DNA of 31,194 bases from Lingula anatina (lineage: Eukaryota; Brachiopoda; Lingulata; Lingulida; Lingulidae). The notes beneath the pieces were generated by a model, which had not been told where the DNA came from, ran no database searches, and saw only the letters and a program-made list of their open reading frames with translations. The DNA lies in contig NW_019773962.1 in assembly GCF_001039355.2 (NCBI RefSeq), positions 1-31,194 of the forward strand. The letters are read 5' to 3'. Of this stretch, positions 20,989 to 30,725 are shown one piece after another (positions within the stretch are counted from its first letter, which is position 1; every line of letters starts with the position of its first letter). Position numbers and translations under genes: made by a program.

Positions 20989-21075
20989 AACAGAACGTTA
21001 TTAAAACGTTAACCTAACGTTAATAAAACAAAAAATGTTATGGTAACGTTTTGATAACGTTCTGTGTTGTTGGAT
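20985..21075. repeat. AACGTT-rich MITE near the gene D 3' end
   Basis: CAGAACGTTATTAAAACGTT and TAACGTTCTGTGTTGTTGG form the ends, with four further AACGTT-like motifs between. It belongs to the same family as 2451-2550 and 10051-10137. Confidence 0.5.
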
Positions 21076-21128
21076 GGTAACCATATGCCGTTGGACCGTC
21101 AAGAAGAGTCGTGTTAGAGTCATTTCAT

Positions 21129-22140
21129 TTAATCACGTCGGTTATGTCTCTTTTCCAAAAGTTTCATCAAAGCATCTCGTAGAACAGTATTTCTGTTTTC
21201 ACCTTCTTCGTCGTCCTCGTCCATTTCATTTTCGTCGTCGTCGTCTCTCTCGTTGTCGTTCTCTTCATCATCATCGTCGTCATCATCATTTTCATCGGCT
21301 TCTCTGTCGTCTGCTTCATCGTTGTCATCATCATCATTGTCATCTTCATCTGCATCTCTGCTATCTTCAAAGTCATCCATGATTCTTCGCAGAGTCATCT
21401 TTATTTCTGAGATCAACTTCCGCTTCAGTGCTTTCCTTCCCTCGTCATTTAGCTTACTAATATCGTGCTCGTCTTTGTTTTCTGCTCCTTGCTCTTTCTT
21501 GACAGTCTTTTCAGCGTCACCGGCTGCTTTATCTTTTAAAGTTTTCTCCAGTAATTTCCGAAGTGCGTCCACCCTGGCATCGTCATCTTTCTCTCTCTGG
21601 TGTTCCTTTTTCTCAACTTGGTCCTGTATTTTTTCAGCAGATCCTAATTCTGAATCGATTAGTTTATCTTTAGATGCATCTGCTTCCTTTTTGTCAGTTG
21701 AGGCCATGCTCTTCTTCTTCCCTTCAATCTTTTCTTTCTTAACCGTTTGTTTCTTCGCATCTTTTTCTTTGAGGGCTTTCATTGCTGTTTGAAAAAGGTC
21801 CTCAACTTCATCATCGTGCGCTGGATCATCCTTATCATTGGCGTCATCAGCATCATCTTCCTCGGCATTAACATCCGTCTTCTGGTCTTTCTTTTCATCA
21901 AGGTTTTCCGTCTTCATCTGGTCAGCGGATGCGTGTTCAAGTATTTTGAGCAGCTTAGTCTCGTCGTCGTCATTAGTGTTCTTGGTTTCATCATCTTGCG
22001 CAGAAAACTCCTTGCTGCTTATTTTACCGTCACTGTTTCCGTCCAGTAATTCGAATTTCTGGAGAATCATATCCTCAGAAAGTTTGTCATGGCCGTCCTC
22101 GAGAGAGGCTAGGTATTCCTTCATGTTCAAATTCCCGTTA
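21129..22140 (-). CDS. Gene D exon 2: EF-hands and acidic region
   Basis: A 1012-base open frame from the acceptor at 22141 to TAA at 21129-21131. It starts in phase with TAACGGGAATTTG (NGNL) and contains the rest of EF-hand 1, all of EF-hand 2, and the charged C-terminal part. The poly-Asp block is mostly GAT/GAC and GAA codons in near-repeats and may vary in length between individuals. The open frames on the opposite strand are shadows of this composition. Confidence 0.88.
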
Positions 22141-25100
22141 CTGAAAAACGAAGTTGAAATAATTTAATCAACATGTGTTGCTTGTGACCTAAAAATGAAA
22201 ATACACGAAGAAAGAATGACCAGTAAATTAACCAGTTAATAAATGAGTAAAATAATCAAAAGAAAAAAATGACCAATTGATATGATTATTGAAAAAAATA
22301 TCTGATACCAGTGGCAACAATGTCACGTGGATTATAAGCATTATCAGATGATAACACCACGAAAGTATTAAAAGGGCAAGACAGCAAATGTACTTTTTAA
22401 GGATACTGAAAGCTTTTACCAGGAATGTGTTTATTTTAACGAACTTTTATAGGTGTGTTTTAAAAAGTATTTTTACTTATACAGTAACTTTTTGGTATGG
22501 GCGTGTAATTGTTCAGGATAAAAACCAACTAGAAAAGATTGTTTAAACGGCAAGTAATGTAATTGGAATGGATCCTACCCCCATTCATTCCCTTTATCTC
22601 GATAGGGTTAAAAATACAACAGCTTCCATCGCGACTGATACCACTCACCCAACTCATACACTATTCATTTATTACCCAGTAACTCGAGGCTTTTAGTTTT
22701 TCAGCAGTAACTCTTTTAACACTAATATGTAATTTCATTCTAGTACATTTAAATATTTTTATTTAAAAATGACGATATTTCAGGGCACAAGTTTCCCGAT
22801 TTTATATTTTGTACAGTATTTTATTGGTTTAGTAAATTATTATCTCTTATCTTATGAATGAGATATGATGTGCCAACTGAATTCAGACGGAATGTGGACA
22901 TTAGATGCCCGTTATACATTGCTTGACCGTTGTTGGACAGCAATGAAATGGTTGGCAACATAGAATTGATACGTGCTTTGTGGGAAGGTCTCTATGCCAT
23001 ACGCCTTGTATCATTTGATTTTGTTCAAAAAGAAATAAAAATTATAAAATTCATCATACGTTTTGGGCACAGCCCAGAGTGTTTAAGGATAAATTGGTCA
23101 AGGCACAGGTCAGTCGGTACAGAGGTGATTGCATTACCCCAGGCAAGCACGTTACTACCGTCAGCACAATTCAGATGGAAGGTAAGTGACAATCATTTAT
23201 TTCGTGCGTATCTCTTACCTTCATTTTTTTTGTTAGAGGACTTAAGAAAATATCTTGTTGCTGATGTCTACAGAGTTTTGTTACTTTGCACCCAAATAAC
23301 TGGGGAGCCTCACAAGGTGAAGTTCCTTTGTCAACGACGAAAAAACAACTTTGTACTTAAAATGAAATTCTATAGGATAAAAATGTAAGATTACACCTGA
23401 ACAGGTTTAAGTGTAGCGTGGATAAATGGTGCACATTTGCGTGTACAGAACGCCCTTAGATTCATGATGTTCATCCATGTATGGAGAGGGAATGGAAAAA
23501 TACTTTAAAATATAATCTATGCGACAAGATACATTAACACATACATGAAAGTAAAAAATAAAAATAAATCAATCAATAAGTTTTCATTTAGGCATATAAG
23601 AGGTTGCAAATTACCACCACCTTCCAAGTCCACAGGATTGTATTTTATTTTATTTTATTTTATTTTAAATAATCACAGAATTTTCTCCACAAAATTGACT
23701 TTCAATCAGCCAGTCTCCGTATGTTGAGTCTTCGGGTCGGAAACATTTCTTGAAATGCAGTCGTTCTTTTGGCAATATCACAAGAAATAAAGCGATATTT
23801 TACAAAGAAGTGTGTCGTCTGCTCGGTGTAGCAATCCAAGTCCTTCTTTTGGCTATAGTTGGAGAAATAAAGCGATATTTTACAAGGAAGTGTGTCGTCT
23901 GCTTGATGTAGGCCTACAAGTACCAATCCATGATGAGGTTTGAATGTGCGGCGTCGGGCGTTTTATAGTGACTGGTGAAAGCGGTAACATAATCTTTGGA
24001 CGAAATTATTTCTATATTTAAGTGCATTTTCTTGTTATTGTCCAAGAAAGTAATGGTCGTCACCTCGTACATTGTACAACCAAAGGATGCCAGGTCAAGC
24101 ACTAGTGACTGGTGAGGTCGTGGCTATCACTTGTCACATTCTTTATTTCCCCGTTTTTAACGCTACTTTTCTTATGGCACACAAATGTATGTATTCTTAG
24201 GTAACGTGGTGATTGTTTTGTGGTATATCTCTACGATTTTGCACCAAAGTAATTTCCCTTGTGTTTGTGCATGCCTGTGTGTTTGAAGGGGGGGGGGGGG
24301 GGGGGGGGGGCACGTGCGTATCTTTATTATAAAATTAACAAAAGTCAAGCAAGATTATACAAAATTAGCTTAGGCTACAATATACTTGAACTAAAGCAAA
24401 AATATTTCATCCTTGTGATCATCACTCCCTTGAGCAAAATTCTCAATTTGTCGGTGGACTCCTCCAGGGCATCAAAATTAAAAAAAAATGTAGCATTGCC
24501 TAATTTCCCTTTATGACGCTATTAAATTGAAATATCAGGTGTACGGTGTCAGGGTTTTTTATTGTTTCATTTTCTCAAGGCATTTTTTTTTTCAAAAATT
24601 CTCATTCAAAGAATTTTTTTCAAAGAAAACCTGTGCTGCATTTAATAAAACAATTAGCATATTTTGCACATGGTATTTGCACAATAATTGACCTCATCAA
24701 TCAGCTTGTCTCTGGCAGAGAGTAACGAATTGCTATGTGTCTTTTCTTCGGAAACGTCTCATGACCTATAAAAGTTGATGCTTTTTATTCACATAAATAA
24801 ATAAAGCGATATTTAACAAGACAATGTGTTGTCTTTTTGATGTACATGTACTAATAACGCGGCGAAATCATATGGTGGTCATACGGGTCATTGCCTCGTG
24901 AATTAGGTTACTTAAAATATTGACAAATTTGCTTCTTTATGTATAAACATTTCCATGTATTGGTGCCTTTAATGAATGCAGAAATGCATGGCGGGAGGAA
25001 TACATAAAAGCAAACAATTAATTGTCGTGGTCTCATAAATCATATGGTTTTATCCGCAAGTAGAGACCAAAAAAATGATAACAAAAGAAGTTTAAGCTAG

Positions 25101-26162
25101 TGAATATCACATGTTCCATTCTTCTTTCCCCGCTTTTCTTTTGGAATACAGTATGAATTCTAATAATACCTGGTGATGGTTTAGTGGAATAACTCCACGA
25201 TTTTGCAACACATTTCTCCTCCGTGTGTGTGCGTGTATTTTTGTGCGTGTGTGTGAGTAAATGTGTGTGTGCGTGTGTACATGTGTGTGTGTGTGGGGCG
25301 GTGGGTGGGTGGGTGGAAAGGTGGTTGGTGGACCTCGAGAGACCCTTTATTGAAAAGAAGCGAATGGTAAGCAAAATAACACAGGATTGTCTCAGGCTAT
25401 AATTTATATCTACTGTGGGAGACAAGGCAAATTACTTTGTTTCTTGTACTCCCTACCCCTTAAGCAAAATTTTAGATCCGCCACTGCATTTCCCCGTTTT
25501 GAAAAGGTGAAGGCGATGTTTTCCTTTTCTTTCCTCGCTTCACTGCTATTTATTTTTTTAATTCTATGGTAAATTGGAACCACAATCGTTGCTCTATATT
25601 TCATACTATTATGTAGTGTTGGGGAGTGTCTTATCTACCAGTAATCCCAGCTGAATAATAGTGTTATAGCAACCTCACGGGATAATGCTTTCTCATATAA
25701 GACGCAATTTTACATGGGTATGCACACGAATCATATATTTGTGTCAGCACTGTCTGTTATTAGAACTCCCTAATAAAGGTGAGGTCTCTGGGCTACATAT
25801 CTACAAACAATTGTGTCCCATATTGGACCCTGTCTAAACTTGCTAAACACCCGACCCAAGGGTATTTTTTTCACATTAATCAGGCAAAATAACACGGAAT
25901 ATTGATTTTAGGGAGAACACAACTACATATACATAAGAACATTAAGCGCCCATGGCCAAGGGTTAATACATATGCAACACCTCTCAGGAACTGCGTTGAA
26001 AACAAAACCAGGTATTTGAGCTTTATTACAAAGAACTTCATAATCTTACCTATCTTTATCAAAATCGTCAAACTTTCGACTAGTACCAGGGGGACCGGCG
26101 GAAACCCCGTCAATAACGCACAGCAACGCACCAACGATAACCACGGCGAGGGATGTTTTCAT
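21129..26162 (-). CDS. Gene D: secreted acidic EF-hand protein, two exons
   Basis: Exon 1 is 26162-26050 (donor GATAG|GTAAGA) and exon 2 is 22140-21129 (acceptor TTTTTCAG); the phase 2 junction gives 374 residues. An in-frame ATG at 26171 would add three residues. Residues 1-22 form a signal peptide (MKTSLAVVIVGALLC... ending VSA). EF-hand loop 1 is about 35-46 (DKDSNGNLNMKE) and loop 2 about 71-82 (DGNSDGKISSKE). Both have the canonical 1,3,5,12 ligands and the 36-residue spacing of a pair. Then come a Lys/Glu/Asp-rich stretch with helical segments (VDALRKLLEKTLKDK) and a poly-Asp/Glu block at about 300-355. The protein ends ALMKLLEKRHNRRD. It is probably an extracellular or secretory-pathway calcium binder. 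I do not recognise a named family; a biomineralisation role would be speculation. Confidence 0.82.
22857..23250. repeat. Repeat R1, left part (in gene D intron)
   Basis: Direct repeat of 29168-29600. Shared runs include GAGATATGATGTG, TTGCTTGACCGTTGTTGGAC and GGTCAGTCGGTACAGA. Confidence 0.85.
23761..23920. repeat. 80-bp tandem repeat, two copies
   Basis: Units start at 23761 and 23841, with the shared core AATAAAGCGATATTTTACAA then GAAGTGTGTCGTCTGC. Related single copies occur at about 24802 and 29960 (AATAAAGCGATATTTAACAA), so it is a dispersed family. Confidence 0.75.
24288..24310 (+). repeat. G23 homopolymer
   Basis: Twenty-three consecutive G, followed by CACGTGCG. A shorter G run is at about 18678-18689. 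The length is unreliable in sequencing. Confidence 0.9.
24425..25810. repeat. Repeat R1, right part (in gene D intron)
   Basis: Direct repeat of about 29603-31194. Shared runs include GCGGGAGGAATACATAAAAG, ATATGGTTTTATCCGCAA and GAGACCCTTTATTGAAAA. It is separated from the left part by about 1.17 kb that is absent from R2. It ends about 240 bases from gene D exon 1. Confidence 0.85.
25215..25315. repeat. (GT)n-rich tract in R1
   Basis: Interrupted GTGTGT with a GGTGGGTGGGTGG end. The R2 counterpart is at 30613-30725. Confidence 0.9.
26050..26162 (-). CDS. Gene D exon 1: signal peptide and first half of EF-hand 1
   Basis: The ATG at 26162 (or 26171) opens a hydrophobic leader, then GPPGTSRKFDDFDKD. 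The exon stops two bases into codon 38. The support is that joining it to exon 2 restores a perfect 12-residue EF-hand loop. An in-frame TGA lies upstream of both ATGs. A TATTTAA box at 26426-26420 is a possible promoter element. Confidence 0.8.
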
Positions 26163-26171
26163 TATCTGCAT

Positions 26172-27595
26172 CTCGGTGTGCTTGGTCTCCTTGATTCAGA
26201 AACACCTTTTGCTAGGAATTTAATGACTTGGAACAAGTAGAGATGGTAGGGTCTCTGGGTCTCCTCAAAATAAGAGTACTGTAGACTGACCTCTGCCTGT
26301 ACTTGTCTACCAGATAGAATGTTAGTCCTCCAAATCAACGGTGAATTTGGGACTCTTGCTAGCCCGAAGGATTAAGCAGAAGCCTTAGACCTAGAGTAAA
26401 GATCGCAAAGGGAGTCGCCTTAAATACCGCCTCCAAATCAACTCGTCACACCAGATATTCTACACATACATATAATACTTTATTATAAATAGAGTCTTCC
26501 AAGCGAAAAAAGTGGTTTTAGACCCCACTGTGGGCTCCGTGGTGCATTTAGAATAAGTTTGTCGCTATTCATACCCAGCGAATATACCTTTTGACTGGGA
26601 AATTTGAATCTGAAAAGGACATACTTTATGTTTTTTTGACACAATGGAGAATGACCGCCTTGATGTCCATAGTGCATGAGCGTCACAGGTGAAAGAGTCC
26701 CACCGTAACACCCGGCTGATTCTATATAACTCAACACATTATAGGTGGCTGAAAGCTGTGCTAAAGGCACTCCCATACTAAGCTGTTAGCGAAAATAATA
26801 TACGCAGACAGACGCAATATGCGTAGGCAAACGTTCAAACCTTGAATGTGTGAATACCAGGAGAATGCTGTGAGCATGTTCAAAAACAATTTTATACGTC
26901 GCTTATATCCTCACTTAAACACGCTGGCAACGGGGTTATTTCATACGCTCAAAGTTTTCATATAAACAATGTCACACAGGACACTTATACATGTGTAGGT
27001 ATGTCTTTACGCTAGTTGTAACAGAGGCTTTATTTGGAGATGCTTTTCGTCGCCTCGGCCGAGCACCAACGCGTTTAGGAGAGTACATTATATGGATTTT
27101 CGGCAGGCTTTAGAATTTATTCTATGCGACGGCGGATAGAGAACAAAGAAAGGGCTTCAACCGGCACACATATACGTGTGTGTGACGGGGCAAAGTAAAA
27201 CGTGCGGGGGTGGGGGCAGCGATTGCAATTCGAATAGCGAATTCATTGATAATAAGACATATTATTTATCGTTTAACTTGATTTAATTTGTCTTTCAGTA
27301 TGCTGATACGTTTACAAAAGCCCCAGTAAGTATTAATAATCAACCAATGATTATTATCACATTTAATGTTATTCATTGCTTCCGGTTGTCTGACCAAATT
27401 GGTGTTCATCTCAACAACAGCAATTGCCCGAGCCGCACCGCCTACCGGAGGTAATTTCACTACGCTCCTAATGTTCAACAAGTGTAAATTTGGTGACATT
27501 AATTTTGGTGGTGTCTTATCAATTTACTGGACACTTATTTACCTTTGTGGAAATCACAGTTTGAGGACATACAAGCTATGAATCTAAATAAATGC
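26172..27595. other. 5' flank of gene D
   Basis: Presumed promoter side of gene D. It is GC-richer at 27030-27220. A minus-strand open frame at 26483-26776 has an AATAAA at its stop but no recognisable product. Nothing else is supported. Confidence 0.45.
26420..26426 (-). promoter_or_regulatory. Candidate TATA box of gene D
   Basis: TATTTAA on the minus strand, about 250 bases above the start codons, in a GC-richer context (GGCGGTATTTAAGGCG). It would imply a 5'-UTR of roughly 220 bases. Confidence 0.3.
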
Positions 27596-27809
27596 TTCAA
27601 ATTACTGTTTTTCTTTTTATCAAGAGCTTGTAAAATATGTGGGTATTACCTCCAATATTTCTGTGACTGTCAGTCACCATCATCAGGGAGTAAATGACTA
27701 GGGTCATTTCACCTGGAATGAAAATCGGTGACTGACAGTCACAGAAATATTGGAGGTAATACCCACATATTTTACAAGCTCTTGATAAAAAGAAAAACAG
27801 TAATTTGAA
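27596..27809. repeat. Perfect 83-bp inverted repeat with 48-bp loop
   Basis: Arms 27596-27678 and 27727-27809 are exact reverse complements (TTCAAATTACTG...GACTGTCAGTCACC). The spacer is 27679-27726. The flanking motif TAAATAAATGCT occurs left (27584-27596) and again right at 27846-27857, possibly an old target duplication. Confidence 0.85.
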
Positions 27810-27884
27810 TTTATACATACAAAGCTAATGAAACTGTTCTCTCATAAATAAATGCTACAAAGTATGGACATCTTTACCGCTATT

Positions 27885-28165
27885 TTGTCTTTTCTGTACC
27901 ATTAATCATATTAGTCAGGGGCGGATTTAGGCCGTCTTCTGGGTCTTCCGGAAGACGGTCAGATTTTTAAGTTTTCATTGACGGGTATCTAATATTTTCT
28001 GTCGGAAGACGGTCAGAAATTGAGGACGAATTAACAGAGATAATTTGGAACATTGTCAGAAAATATCTCTGGATCCGCCCCTGTTAGTTATATATAATCA
28101 TGACGTCTGGAATAAAATGCACTGTTTGTAACAATTACACCTGTGAGGTGATCATTTATAAGCGG
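27885..28165. mobile_element. Partial Tc1-like terminal-repeat relic interrupted by the MITE
   Basis: TCTGTACCATTAATCAT on one side of the MITE and TGTAACAATTACACCTGTGA on the other align with 3933-4005 of the Tc1-like relic (TCTGTACCACCAATCAT ... TATAACAATTTTTACCTGTGA). Confidence 0.5.
27916..28083. mobile_element. 168-bp MITE with CAGGGGCGGAT ends
   Basis: It starts CAGGGGCGGATTTAG, and the inverse of its end is CAGGGGCGGATCCAG. It is flanked by TTAGT on both sides (27911-27915 and 28084-28088). The interior repeats GGAAGACGGTCAGA. It is inserted in a sequence resembling the end of the Tc1-like relic. Confidence 0.75.
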
Positions 28166-28223
28166 CCATTTTTAGCAATGTTGTCAGCAGACTGCATAAA
28201 ATATCAGTGAGACGCAATTGATC

Positions 28224-29071
28224 CCGGTGTACCATGAAAATCTGAGTCCCCCAAAATGTGACTCCCCAGTCAAATTTTCATAATGAAAATGTGACTCTGC
28301 CCATGAAATTTTGACTCCCCCAAAAAAATTTTATAAATATAATTTTATTTGAGTATATGACTTTTATATTGTGGTATGCATAATGGAGGATACATTTGCT
28401 ATTTTTGTTAGTTTGCAGATGAAAATTTTAATGAGAAAATAACAAAATTAAAAATGTGTATTTTATCACCCAATGACTCCCATATGAAAAAGCTTTTTAT
28501 TTGATTTTTACTTGGTGATCATTTCAACATTTTTCCCTTTAGTATACTTTATGAAGAATACATTGAGAATATTTGAAAGTTTGGTGGTAAAATATATGGT
28601 GCAAAAATAAAAAAAGATAATTATGAAAAATCTTTATATTCATACCCATGGTAATTTGGACTCTCATGAAGAAAAGGCACTATTTTATATTAAGTCACCA
28701 TACCATTGTTTTTACATGGTTTGCATTGTGACGTATATTTTATTAGTATTTAAAAGTTTGGTGCTGGAAATTTTGGTGAAACTTGATAATTTTTTAAACA
28801 AGTATTCATCTAACTAACTGTAGGATTTGGACTAGCTCAGCCTTTTCATGGGAGTCACTGGGTGAAAAAAATATTTTAATTTTCTCATTTCCTCATGAAA
28901 ATTTTCAAAAAGTGCCAATCCTTCATTATGCATACTTCAAGACAAAAGTTATATATTCAAATAAAATAAGATTTATAAAGGTTTGTGAGGGGGAGTCAAA
29001 ATTCCGTGGGGAGAGTCAGATATTCATTATGAAATTTTGACTGGGGGTGTTAGATTTTCATGTTACACCGG
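28224..29071. mobile_element. 848-bp foldback element with GACTCCC motifs
   Basis: It starts CCGGTGTACCATGAAAATCT, and the inverse of its end is CCGGTGTAACATGAAAATCT. The arms stay alignable for about 300 bases, including ATCACCCAATGACTCCCAT against TTCACCCAGTGACTCCCAT. GACTCCC or its variants recur near both ends. No protein is recognisable and no clear target duplication was found. Confidence 0.7.
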
Positions 29072-30108
29072 CTCCAACATGAAGGCGTCATCTGCTCATG
29101 ACATAAATGTATCATCGTTTTGAGCTTCACTTATCTCTACCTTACGTCTTACGGGAAGTATCTTATTATTGAGATATGATGTGACAACTGTGAATTGAGA
29201 CGGAATGAGAGGCATGGATGGTGTTGAATGTGGCTGGGATGGACATTAGGTGCCCGTTATACATTTGCTTGACCGTTGTTGGACAGCAATGAAATGGTTG
29301 GCAACATAGAATCAACACGTGCTTCGTAGGAAGGTCTCTCTGCCACACGCCTTGTATCATTTGATTCTATTCAAAAAGAAATAAAAATAATAAAAATCGT
29401 CATCATAAGGTTTGGGCACAATCCAGAGTGTTTAAGGATAAATTGGTCAAGGCACAGGTCAGTCGGTACAGAAGTGATTGCATTACCCCAGCCAAGCACG
29501 TTACTACCGTCAGCAATATTAAGATGGAATGTTTGTGACAATCATTTCTTTCGTGCGTTTCTCTTACCGAGATTTTTTGTTAGAGGATTTAAGAAAATAT
29601 CTTATTTCTCAATTTGTTGGTGGACTCCCCGAGGGCATCAAATTTAAAAAAAAAGATGTAGCATTGCCGAATTTCCCTTAATGACGCTATGAAATTGATA
29701 GATCAGGTTTACAGTGTCAGGGTATTTTTTTATTGCTTCTCTTTCTCAAAATTTTTCATTTTTTTCCCCAAAAGTTCTCATTAGAATCAGAACAAAGAAA
29801 AAGCATTTAATAAAACAGTCAGCATAGTTTGCACATAGTATTTGCACAATAATTGACGTCATCAATCAGCATGTCTCTGGCAGAGAGTAACGAATTGCTA
29901 TGTGTGTTTAGAAACCTCTCATGACCTATAAACGTAGATGTTCTTTATTCAAATAAATAAATAAAGCGATATTTAACAAGGCAATGTGTTGCCTTCTTGA
30001 TGTACGAATAACGCGACGAAATCTCATGGTGGTCATACGGGTCATTGCCTTGTGAATTAGGTTACTTAAAATATTGACAAATTTGCTTCTTTATGTATAA
30101 ACATTTCG

Positions 30109-30573
30109 ATGTTTTGGTGCCTTTAATGAATGCAGAAATGCATTGCGGGAGGAATACATAAAAGCAAACAATTAATTGTTGTGGCCTCATAAATCATATG
30201 GTTTTATCCGCAACTAGAGACCAAAAACATGATAATAAAAGAAGTTTAAGCTAGTGAATATCACATGTCCTATTCATCTTTCCCCGCTTTTCTTTTGGAA
30301 TACAGAATGAATTCTAATAATACCTGGTGATGGTTTAGTGNATGTTTTGGTGCCTTTAATGAATGCAGAAATGCATTGCGGGAGGAATACATAAAAGCAA
30401 ACAATTAATTGTTGTGGCCTCATAAATCATATGGTTTTATCCGCAACTAGAGACCAAAAACATGATAATAAAAGAAGTTTAAGCTAGTGAATATCACATG
30501 TCCTATTCATCTTTCCCCGCTTTTCTTTTGGAATACAGAATGAATTCTAATAATACCTGGTGATGGTTTAGTG
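30109..30573. repeat. Exact 232-bp tandem duplication around a single N
   Basis: 30109-30340 is repeated as 30342-30573 with no difference that I can see, and the ambiguous base N is at 30341. R1 has only one copy of this stretch. The pattern fits an assembly or gap-closing artefact rather than biology. Confidence 0.85.
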
Positions 30574-30612
30574 GAATAACTCTACGGTTTTGCAACATAC
30601 ATGTATTTCTCC

Positions 30613-30725
30613 TCTGTGTGTGTGTGTGTGAGTAAATGTGTGTGTGCGTGTGTACATGTGTGTGTGTGTGTGTGCGCGCGTACATGTGCATGTGCGTGTG
30701 TGTATGTGTGTGTGTGGGAGGGAGG
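30613..30725. repeat. (GT)n-rich tract in R2
   Basis: Interrupted GTGTGT/GCGTGT tract, counterpart of 25215-25315. Open frames on both strands are artefacts of the repeat. Confidence 0.9.

Noticed and set aside
21253-21792. Ser-rich plus-strand frame of 179 codons
   Set aside because: It is antisense to the Asp/Glu/Lys-rich coding of gene D exon 2; GAT/GAA repeats read as Ser-rich on the other strand.
22930-23388. 152-codon plus-strand frame in R1
   Set aside because: It is inside a repeated segment; the R2 copy has indels that break the frame, and no protein family is recognisable.
23761-23920. CRISPR-like direct repeats
   Set aside because: There are only two 80-base near-identical units without spacers, in an animal genome, and the family is dispersed elsewhere in the window.
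26483-26776. 97-codon minus-strand frame with an acceptor-like site before it and AATAAA overlapping its stop
   Set aside because: No motif, no upstream exon found, and it lies in the gene D 5' flank. The AATAAA is in an AT-rich stretch where it is expected by chance.
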